Part shown: piece after piece, positions 16,629 through 23,150 of the stretch
Position numbering within the stretch: the stretch's first letter is position 1
How the letters are laid out: every line of letters begins with the position of its first letter
NCBI RefSeq assembly: GCF_001676785.2
Contig: NZ_CP016085.2
Location: 1-32,598 of the forward strand
Source of the DNA: Brachyspira hyodysenteriae ATCC 27164
GTDB taxonomy: Bacteria > Spirochaetota > Brachyspiria > Brachyspirales > Brachyspiraceae
Direction of reading: 5' to 3'
Length of the DNA stretch: 32,598 nucleotides
Program-made: the position numbers and the translations under genes
The notes under the pieces: generated by a model
What the model saw: the letters and a program-made list of their open reading frames with translations, nothing else
What the model was told of the DNA's origin: nothing
Databases searched by the model: none

Positions 16629-17915
16629 TTATTTAAAAAATGAAATAAAAAAACTATGCTGCAATTGGGTATTGCAACATAGGTTGTAATTTCTTATATT
16701 TTGTATTATTATAAAGTAATATGTAATCGCTACATATGTAAATATTAGGTCTGGTCTGGTCTGGTCTGGTCTGGTCTGGTCTGGTCTGGTCTGGTCTGGT
16801 CTTACTTTGTGTTTAAATACTATTTTTATACCTAATATGGTCAATATAAAATATTCTTTGTTAGAAGTAAAACTTAATATATCTATATTAAAAATAGTAA
16901 ATAAATTAAACTTTTTAGAATAAAGTTTAATTTTTTCTTCTAATGGTTTTAATTTATTGTAATCTTTTTCTATATCTATGTATTGTTTAACTATAGGTTC
17001 TAAATTAGCAGCCTGATTAACTAAAGTATCTCTATCTATAAAATTATATTCTAATTTTTTTTCTTTAGGCAGTTCTAATGATTCTCCAAATTTATAATCC
17101 CATTCTTGAGGATAAAATTTAGCAGTACCATTTTGATGATAAAAAGTTAGTTCTCCTATTATTGGTTTATCTTTTATGATATAAAAATCTACTCTTACAT
17201 GTATAAAATTTTTAGAGATTTTTTCTGAGATATATAATATTTCATCAATACAATATGGTTTTTCTATTATTGGTTTATAAATAGGATGATATATTTGTAT
17301 ATCTAATTTTTCCCAATTTCTATTGTATACACTTCTTAAATACTTTGCATTTACCCCAAATATTTTTGCATTATGGTCTACAATAATATAATTAGCTATT
17401 CCATTAAAACAAAATACTCTATAATCAACTAAATTAGAATCTATTTGCTCTATATATTTTTCACATGTTATTTTAGGTTTTATATTTTTGTAGCACCATT
17501 CATAATAATAATAATAATGATTAGAAGTAGGTTTCATCCAATATTCTAATTTATTTTTAGTTTCTTCTATATTTAATGTAGATTTATCTTTTACTATAAT
17601 ATTTTGACCGCTACCCCAATTAACTTTTAGTACAAATTGATTAGGTAATGAATCAAAATCTATATCTTCTACTCTATCCCATACTCCTATTAATGGTACT
17701 AAATATTCTTCACCTATTTTTTCTTTTACATAATCTCTAACTAAGTATTTATCAGCACATATAGTCATTAAAGGATCATGATAGTATAGTTTCAGCCATT
17801 GCAGCTTTTCATTAAATGTTTTTGGGTTTTCTAAATTAAGTTCATATCCTAAAGCATTTTTAAATTGCTCTTTAATTATTTTTTCTTTAAATCTGATATT
17901 TTCTTCTGGTGTCAT
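16629..17915 (-). CDS. TupA-like ATP-grasp polysaccharide protein, copy 1, with repeat-encoded tail
   Basis: A 428-residue protein: about 371 residues of TupA-like ATP-grasp core (PF14305-type), then a tail from the AGACC tract. Core motifs are ENPKTFNEKLQWLKLYY, ADKYLVRDYVKE, VLKVNWGSGQNI (ATP-binding), and RVDFYIIKDKPIIGELTFYHQNG (metal and ATP site). TupA-like proteins ligate glutamate or amino acids in teichuronopeptide, or act in capsule assembly, so an amide-forming role is possible. The core ends in LTILGIKIVFKHKV. The tail is RPDQT x3, then a hydrophobic stretch IFTYVAITYYFIII, then a polar end that runs through the terminator hairpin. Other tract lengths give an immediate stop (16745) or a tail ending PIAA at 16654. 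GAGGA lies 9 nt before the ATG. It is a mosaic duplicate of the gene at 17887-19188. Confidence 0.82.
   Translation of the reverse strand: MTPEENIRFKEKIIKEQFKNALGYELNLENPKTFNEKLQWLKLYYHDPLMTICADKYLVRDYVKEKIGEEYLVPLIGVWDRVEDIDFDSLPNQFVLKVNWGSGQNIIVKDKSTLNIEETKNKLEYWMKPTSNHYYYYYEWCYKNIKPKITCEKYIEQIDSNLVDYRVFCFNGIANYIIVDHNAKIFGVNAKYLRSVYNRNWEKLDIQIYHPIYKPIIEKPYCIDEILYISEKISKNFIHVRVDFYIIKDKPIIGELTFYHQNGTAKFYPQEWDYKFGESLELPKEKKLEYNFIDRDTLVNQAANLEPIVKQYIDIEKDYNKLKPLEEKIKLYSKKFNLFTIFNIDILSFTSNKEYFILTILGIKIVFKHKVRPDQTRPDQTRPDQTRPDLIFTYVAITYYFIIIQNIRNYNLCCNTQLQHSFFISFFK
16654..16682 (-). terminator. Intrinsic terminator hairpin after TupA copy 1
   Basis: Reading the minus strand, CTATGTTGCAAT, loop ACCCA, ATTGCAGCATAG makes a 12-bp stem (one G-U pair) followed by seven T. 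It lies 65 nt downstream of the pentanucleotide tract. The present reading frame of TupA copy 1 passes through it and stops at 16629-16631. Another frame stops at its last stem bases (TAG, 16654-16656). The third stops before it (16745-16747). Confidence 0.85.
16748..16802. repeat. Pentanucleotide tract, 11 x GGTCT (sense AGACC)
   Basis: Eleven perfect units inside the 3' end of TupA copy 1, preceded in the sense strand by GTA and followed by TAATATT. In all three frames the tract is stop-free and encodes RPDQT repeats. Copy number mod 3 selects one of three C-termini. The unit count differs from the tract in copy 2 by exactly three, so both copies are now in the same frame. Confidence 0.95.
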
Positions 17916-19188
17916 ATTTTTTATTCCTCAAAATGCAATAAAAAAACCTATGCTGCAATTGGGTATTGCAACATAGGTTGTAATTTCTTATATTTTGTAT
18001 TATTATAAAGTAATATGTAATCGCTACATATGTAAATATTAGGTCTGGTCTGGTCTGGTCTGGTCTGGTCTGGTCTGGTCTTACTTTATGTTTAAATACT
18101 ATTTTTATACCTAATATGGTGAATATAAAATATTCTTTGTTAGAAGTAAAACTTAATATATCTATATTAAAAATAGTAAATAAATTAAACTTTTTAGAAT
18201 AAAGTTTAATTTTTTCCTCTAATGGTTTTAATTTATTGTAATTTTCTTCTAAATCTCTATATTGTTTAACTATAGGTTCTAAATTAGCAGCCTGATTAAT
18301 TAAAGTTTCTCTGTCTATAAAATCATATTCTATTTTTTTATTTTTGGGTATTGTCATTATGTTTCCAAGTTTTATATCCCATTCTTCAGGTTCAAATTTT
18401 GCTATTCCTGCATCAGAATAAAATGTATACTCACTAAAATATATTTTTTCATTTATTTGATAGAAATCAATTCTTATGAAATATGGAAAATCTTTAGATA
18501 TTTTTTTAGCAATATCAATCATCAAATTTAATGCTTCTGGTTTTTTTAAATCATAATCAAAATTTTGATAATTCTGTTTTAAAATTAATTTATTCCAATT
18601 TAAATCATAATAATTAATTTTTTCATCTGGTGTTTTGTCATTAATAATTACCTGAAATAGATATGGTTCACTATTAAAACAAAATGTTTTATATACTGTT
18701 AAGTTATTTAAATTTTCATCCATAACATATTTTTCAGCTAATATTTTAGGTTTTATATTTTTATAAGGCCATTCATATATATAATAATAATGGTTGGAAG
18801 TAGGTTTCATCCAATATTCTAATTTATTTTTAATTTCTTCTATATTTAATGTAGATTTATCTTTTACTATAATATTTTGTCCGCTACCCCAATTAACTTT
18901 CAGTACAAATTGATTGGGTAATGAATCAAAATTAATATCTTCTACTCTATCCCAAACTCCTATTAAAGGTATTAAATATTCTTCTCCGATAGTTTCTTTA
19001 ATATATTCTCTAACAGCATATTTATCAGCACATTTAGTCATTAAAGGATCATGATAATATAGTTTCAGCCATTGTAATTTTTCATTAAATGTTTTTGGAT
19101 TTTCTAAATTAGGTTCATATCCAACATGTGATTTAAATATATTTTTAGTAATAGTTTCCCTGAATTTTATATTTTCTTCTGGTGTCAT
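17887..19188 (-). CDS. TupA-like ATP-grasp polysaccharide protein, copy 2, with repeat-encoded tail
   Basis: A 433-residue paralogue of the gene downstream. Residues 1-140 and about 295-369 are nearly identical to copy 1. Residues 145-290, the part carrying the second half of the ATP-grasp fold, are strongly diverged: RIDFYQINEKIYFSEYTFYSDAG has Ser-Glu in place of the usual Gly-Glu. The N-terminal motif VLKVNWGSGQNI is intact. Eight AGACC units encode RPDQT repeats, then the same hydrophobic IFTYVAITYYFIII tail as copy 1. In the present frame it reads through the terminator and 29 nt into the start of copy 1, ending at 17887. The ATG at 19188 has AAGGA upstream. The different centre suggests a different acceptor or amino donor (inference). 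Confidence 0.82.
   Translation of the reverse strand: MTPEENIKFRETITKNIFKSHVGYEPNLENPKTFNEKLQWLKLYYHDPLMTKCADKYAVREYIKETIGEEYLIPLIGVWDRVEDINFDSLPNQFVLKVNWGSGQNIIVKDKSTLNIEEIKNKLEYWMKPTSNHYYYIYEWPYKNIKPKILAEKYVMDENLNNLTVYKTFCFNSEPYLFQVIINDKTPDEKINYYDLNWNKLILKQNYQNFDYDLKKPEALNLMIDIAKKISKDFPYFIRIDFYQINEKIYFSEYTFYSDAGIAKFEPEEWDIKLGNIMTIPKNKKIEYDFIDRETLINQAANLEPIVKQYRDLEENYNKLKPLEEKIKLYSKKFNLFTIFNIDILSFTSNKEYFIFTILGIKIVFKHKVRPDQTRPDQTRPDLIFTYVAITYYFIIIQNIRNYNLCCNTQLQHRFFYCILRNKKYDTRRKYQI
17945..17979 (-). terminator. Intrinsic terminator hairpin between TupA copies
   Basis: On the minus strand AACCTATGTTGCAAT, loop ACCCA, ATTGCAGCATAGGTT forms a 15-bp stem (one G-U pair) running into a T-rich tail. 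It lies about 30 nt before the copy 1 start codon, in the only gap between the two genes. If it works, copy 1 depends on read-through. The present frame of copy 2 is translated through it. Another frame stops inside its 3' arm (17948-17950) and the third stops before it (18039-18041). Confidence 0.85.
18042..18081. repeat. Pentanucleotide tract, 8 x GGTCT (sense AGACC)
   Basis: Eight perfect units at the 3' end of TupA copy 2, with flanks nearly identical to those of the 11-unit tract in copy 1. The identical flanks and differing unit number are direct evidence that tract length changes while the surrounding sequence stays the same. Confidence 0.95.
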
Positions 19189-19200
19189 AAATATCCTTAT

Positions 19201-20151
19201 TTATTTTTTAATATACCAATCTACAAATTTTTTTATACCATTTTCAAAACTTGTAGAAGGATTATAGTTTAAAAGATTTCTTGCTTTTGTAATATCTGCT
19301 ACTGTTTTGTCTACATCTCCTTTTTGCATTTCCATTCTATTAATAATGGCTTTTTTTCCTAGTACAGTTTCTATAGTTTTTATCATTCTTTCTAAATTAA
19401 TAGGCTCTCCTCCGCCTAAATTAATTATTTCATAATTTGTTTTATTATATTCAATTGCTGAAATTATTCCTGATACTATATCTTCAATATATGTATAGTC
19501 ACGCATAGTAGAACCATCTCCGAATACAGGTATAGGATTATTTTCAAGTATTAGTTTAGTGAATTTTGATATTGCTAAGTCAGGTCTCTGTCTTTTTCCA
19601 TATACTGTAAAAAATCTTAATGCTATAACTTTTATATTATAGAGCTTATGATAAGTGTAACATAATTCTTCACATGCTTTTTTAGTCATTGCATAAGGTG
19701 ATATAGGTTCGCTTACATTTAATGTTTCTTTAAATATATTTTCTTTTGAATTACCATAAACACTGCTTGATGATGCATATACTAATTTTTGTATTTTGTG
19801 ATTTTTCATGCATTCTAATATATTTAGAGTAGCTACTATATTATTATCTATATAAAGTTTAGGATTTTCTATAGAAGGTCTTACTCCTCCATATCCTGCT
19901 AAATGTATTACATTGTCTATTTTATTATTTTCAAATATTTTTTTTAATTCTAAAGTATTTAATAAATCTATATTGTAGAAGATGAAATTTTTATTATTAA
20001 TATTATTTTTTATATTATTTTGTTTTATTAAAGGATCATAAAAATCATTTAAATTGTCTATTCCTATAACAGTATGATCTTTATTTTGTAATAATTCATC
20101 TAATAGATTAGATCCTATAAATCCAGCAACTCCAGTTAATAATATATTCAT
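19201..20151 (-). CDS. NAD-dependent nucleotide-sugar epimerase (UDP-glucuronate/galactose 4-epimerase-like)
   Basis: A 316-residue extended SDR. The dinucleotide motif is LLTGVAGFIGSNLLDEL. The active-site Ser is in YASSSSVYGNS and the YxxxK in SPYAMTKKACEE. RFFTVYGKRQRPDLAISKFTKL and GDGSTMRDYTYIEDIV match UDP-glucuronate 4-epimerases and relatives, as does the early IGIDNLNDFYDPLIKQ segment. It probably supplies a UDP-hexuronic acid or hexose for the polysaccharide. Substrate specificity cannot be read with certainty. Its start overlaps the upstream gene's stop by four nt (ATGA), so translation is coupled. It lies 12 nt before the TupA-like pair. A uronic acid would offer a carboxyl group that ATP-grasp enzymes could amidate, which is a tempting but unproven link. 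Confidence 0.88.
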   Translation of the reverse strand: MNILLTGVAGFIGSNLLDELLQNKDHTVIGIDNLNDFYDPLIKQNNIKNNINNKNFIFYNIDLLNTLELKKIFENNKIDNVIHLAGYGGVRPSIENPKLYIDNNIVATLNILECMKNHKIQKLVYASSSSVYGNSKENIFKETLNVSEPISPYAMTKKACEELCYTYHKLYNIKVIALRFFTVYGKRQRPDLAISKFTKLILENNPIPVFGDGSTMRDYTYIEDIVSGIISAIEYNKTNYEIINLGGGEPINLERMIKTIETVLGKKAIINRMEMQKGDVDKTVADITKARNLLNYNPSTSFENGIKKFVDWYIKK

Positions 20152-21068
20152 ATTCCTACTATTTTTTTACCTTCCTCTATTAATGTACTGTCTGATTTTT
20201 TATGGTCAAAAAATTTAAAATTATTTGTATCAAATCTAATAGGTACTTCAGTTAAATATTTTAATTCTTTATTATGCTTCCATAATACATAAGACAGACT
20301 TAATTGATCTCTTTTAGAGTAATTTTTTACCCAATACCACCAATCTTCCATTATAGAAATAATTTCCTTGTTATTATGTTTTCTATATATACAATTGTTT
20401 TCAGAAAGCCCATAATGCTCAGGAAAGTTATCTTCTTTAAAAATTTTTATTTGTTTTTCTATAATAGAAATGTCATCTATATTATTTTTAGATACAAAAT
20501 CGGATTCTTCATATAAGCAATCCCGTATAAAATGTTTTGAAATGGATATATCTGTATCTTGCATTGCTTCTATACATTTAAATAAATAACTTGTTTTTAT
20601 ATCTATATTAGAATCTATATAAATACTTTCTTCATAATTATTTAAAATTACATGAGGATGGAATTTATGCCATCTATTATTTCTTGTATTGTCTAATTCT
20701 TCAAAAGCAAGAGGTTTTATTATCCAGTTACCGTATGTTTTTTTTTCTATTAGAATATTGTCATCAGTAAAACAAATATAATCCCAATCATTATTTATAT
20801 ATGAATGTATAATAAGATTATCATATCCATTAGTAATGCATGTATAAATTGCTTTTTTATTTAAAGATTTATTTTCTTTTATTTCAATTATTTCTTTTTT
20901 TAGGGAATTGATAGAATGTTCTATATACTTTAATTCTTCTAATTGATGCTTTATGTTGTTTTGTTCTTCTATTAAATGAGATAAAAAATTTCTTATAGCA
21001 TCTCTTTTTTTTCTAAATGGTATGAACCATACTAATTTATTTATTAGTTCTTTTTGTATATCTGTCAT
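20148..21068 (-). CDS. TOD1/MUCI70-like (DUF616) glycosyltransferase-type protein
   Basis: A 306-residue protein. Residues 90-300 match the TOD1/MUCI70 glycosyltransferase-like family: AIYTCITNGYDNL, DWDYICFTDD, NNRWHKFHPHVIL, SIYIDSNIDIK with acidic residues likely binding metal, HYGLSENNCIYRKH, and KRDQLSLSYVLWK. The N-terminal region starts with the recurring VWFIPFRKKRDAIRNFL motif followed by a coiled-coil-like helix (residues 28-70). I choose the ATG at 21068. The GTG at 21086 adds only six residues. Neither start has a strong ribosome site. It overlaps the epimerase gene by four nt. Substrates are unknown. Confidence 0.8.
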   Translation of the reverse strand: MTDIQKELINKLVWFIPFRKKRDAIRNFLSHLIEEQNNIKHQLEELKYIEHSINSLKKEIIEIKENKSLNKKAIYTCITNGYDNLIIHSYINNDWDYICFTDDNILIEKKTYGNWIIKPLAFEELDNTRNNRWHKFHPHVILNNYEESIYIDSNIDIKTSYLFKCIEAMQDTDISISKHFIRDCLYEESDFVSKNNIDDISIIEKQIKIFKEDNFPEHYGLSENNCIYRKHNNKEIISIMEDWWYWVKNYSKRDQLSLSYVLWKHNKELKYLTEVPIRFDTNNFKFFDHKKSDSTLIEEGKKIVGI

Positions 21069-21092
21069 TTTATTATTATATATCACATAATA

Positions 21093-22094
21093 TTATTTTT
21101 CTATATATTTTAATAAAAAATTAAAATTTTTATATGATGTAAAAGATATAAATTCTGGTACATTTATTGTAATTTTAATCTTATTAAAAAATATAAGTAT
21201 TAATTGATATTTTTGATAAAGAGAATACATAGAAGATACATTAAATAATTTTTTATGAATAATACTACAATTGAATACTTTAAACCTTCTAAGTGTTAAA
21301 GATTTATTATCTGACATTGTTCTGTTTAAATGATTAATAATCATTTTTACATTGTATTTATCTTTTATAAAAGAAACTAAATTTATTAAATCTTTAAGAT
21401 ATATTCTTTTAAGAGGTATTTCTTTAAAAAAAGCTATTTTTAAAAAAGGAAAACCATTACTTATTGCTAATAAAGGATTATCAACTACTACATTATTATC
21501 ATCATTTGTATTAGCTTTTATAGAAGAGTCTAAAAAATACTTTATAATTAAATTATGTTCTTTTAGTAGAATACCAAATCCTATCTCATACTTGTTAATA
21601 ATAAGCCTTTTATCATTTTCTTTTTTTATAGAATAAATGAACTCTTTAAAATAATTTTGAATAAATACTTCTTTTTTTATAGAAATGAAATAGCTTTGTA
21701 AATGTTCTTTATAATTTTCATCTTCTAAATATTTAAATATTCCCCATATATCAGATTGAGCAGTTTCTATATTATTGACTATCTTATTAAGATTAAATAA
21801 AGGGCCATAAACAGAATCATTGCAAAGTATCAAATAATCATAATTTTGTAATAAGTTATTTTGTTTAGCGTAAATATACCCTCTTTTATATGATCCAAAA
21901 TCATATTCTTCATGACGTCCATTGATAATATGAATACAATAATCAGATATTTTATTTAATTCATTATCATTCATATTACAGTCAGATACATAAATAATAT
22001 CTGCTACTTTTTTTAATTTTTCAATATAAAAAACAACATAATCATCTATAATGTTATCTTTATCATAACCAGCAAATAATGCCAATATTTTCAT
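21093..22094 (-). CDS. RgpF-like rhamnan-synthesis-F family protein
   Basis: A 333-residue paralogue of the protein at 10887-11867. The first 105 residues are nearly the same (ALFAGYDKDNIIDDYVVFY, NGRHEEYDFGSYKRGY, DYLILCNDSVYGPLF). The centre is different, and the end converges again on YKNFNFLLKYIEK. By family knowledge it takes part in synthesis of rhamnose-containing polysaccharide, acting in the cytoplasm as a probable transferase. AGGA precedes the ATG at 22094. It sits 8 nt after another RgpF-like gene, within a run of four probable transferases. Convergent ends with a divergent middle again suggest recombination between paralogues. Confidence 0.82.
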   Translation of the reverse strand: MKILALFAGYDKDNIIDDYVVFYIEKLKKVADIIYVSDCNMNDNELNKISDYCIHIINGRHEEYDFGSYKRGYIYAKQNNLLQNYDYLILCNDSVYGPLFNLNKIVNNIETAQSDIWGIFKYLEDENYKEHLQSYFISIKKEVFIQNYFKEFIYSIKKENDKRLIINKYEIGFGILLKEHNLIIKYFLDSSIKANTNDDNNVVVDNPLLAISNGFPFLKIAFFKEIPLKRIYLKDLINLVSFIKDKYNVKMIINHLNRTMSDNKSLTLRRFKVFNCSIIHKKLFNVSSMYSLYQKYQLILIFFNKIKITINVPEFISFTSYKNFNFLLKYIEK

Positions 22095-22102
22095 TTTTTA
22101 TC

Positions 22103-23131
22103 CTATTTCTTTATTCTCAAAGTGATTTTTAATCCGAATAAAATTATTACCAAATTTGGTCCATATAAATAAAGATTAAATAAGGAAAAAGAACCTATTT
22201 CAAATATATTAAATATATTACGTTTTACACGTATATCATAATCTATAAATATATCTTTAAATTTTCCTTTGTCTAAATATTTTTTTATATAGTATTTATC
22301 TGCTGTTTCATCATATAAAGCGAAAGTATTATTAATGTAACTATTGTTATTGATATAAAATTTAAATTTGTAATTAGATTGTTCACAAATAATGCCAATT
22401 ATTCTTTCAATAGCATGTGCTATTGTACCTGTGTTTGGAATTGGTTCCGGAGGAAAATCAGTATATTTTAAATTTAAATCAAATAAAGGTTTTAATACTT
22501 TAGGTCTATACCATAACATACTTCCAACTGGAAATACAAAGTTCTCTGGTTTAGGTTCAAAATTAATGTTTAATTTCTTTAATAATAATTTGATATGATA
22601 CATATCATCTTTATCTATATCTAATATGTAAGGGAATAAATGATAATAAATATGAGGAGATATAATACCTATATTGTCATCTAAAATAAAATTACTTAAT
22701 ATATTATTAATAGCTTCTTCGCTAATTAAATTTTCTATTAAATACTCTCCCCATTCATTAATACTGTCACAATGCAAAGATTTTTTTGTATGTAAATGAC
22801 AGAATAAATCATAATTATTTTGAATATTATTGCACTCTATAATCCAAGGAGCTATATCTCTGCCTATATTTTCTACTATAAAAATAGTAATATTTTTTAA
22901 TTTTGGTAATTTGTTAAAGGCATTTAAACATATATCTTTATTTTCTTCTTTACTTGTAGTTATAAATAAATCAAATTCTATAGGGCTATCTTTTAAATAT
23001 TTCATAAACATATCTATCATATCAATATAATATAGATGTATATGTATACCTATTTTTAACTTTTTAATTTCTTCTGTATAATTTTTTTTAATTAAATAAT
23101 TTTTATCAGCAAATTTTGTATTGTACTTCAT
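22103..23131 (-). CDS. RgpF-like protein, second subtype
   Basis: A 342-residue protein matching the other half of the rhamnan synthesis F family pattern: KIGIHIHLYYIDMIDMFMKYL, FDLFITTS, IFIVENIGRDIAPWI, YDLFCHLHTKKSLHCD, WGEYLIENLIS, and FPVGSMLWYRPKVLKPLF. It has no close resemblance to the GYDKDN subtype beside it. The two together look like the two domains that are fused in longer RgpF proteins, so they may work as a pair. The C-terminus ends with LFGLKITLRIKK, similar to the end of the TupA-like cores (ILGIKIVFKHK). The ATG at 23131 has GAAAGAAAG upstream. Donor and linkage are unknown. Confidence 0.82.
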   Translation of the reverse strand: MKYNTKFADKNYLIKKNYTEEIKKLKIGIHIHLYYIDMIDMFMKYLKDSPIEFDLFITTSKEENKDICLNAFNKLPKLKNITIFIVENIGRDIAPWIIECNNIQNNYDLFCHLHTKKSLHCDSINEWGEYLIENLISEEAINNILSNFILDDNIGIISPHIYYHLFPYILDIDKDDMYHIKLLLKKLNINFEPKPENFVFPVGSMLWYRPKVLKPLFDLNLKYTDFPPEPIPNTGTIAHAIERIIGIICEQSNYKFKFYINNNSYINNTFALYDETADKYYIKKYLDKGKFKDIFIDYDIRVKRNIFNIFEIGSFSLFNLYLYGPNLVIILFGLKITLRIKK

Positions 23132-23150
23132 ATTCTTTCTTTCAAAATAA

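Larger units (their letters stand above)
16650..18222. repeat. Near-identical 3' ends of the two TupA-like genes (direct duplication)
   Basis: Bases 16650-16962 and 17942-18245 are almost identical. They include the terminator, the post-tract sequence, the pentanucleotide tract (different copy number) and the last ~75 codons of the core. The 5' ends of the two genes are also close to identical (about 17500-17860 against 18770-19130). The centres differ. The entry spans both copies of the 3' block. Confidence 0.88.

Noticed and set aside
8942-18081. CRISPR array
   Set aside because: The repeats are perfect 5-nt tandem units without spacers, and no cas genes are present.
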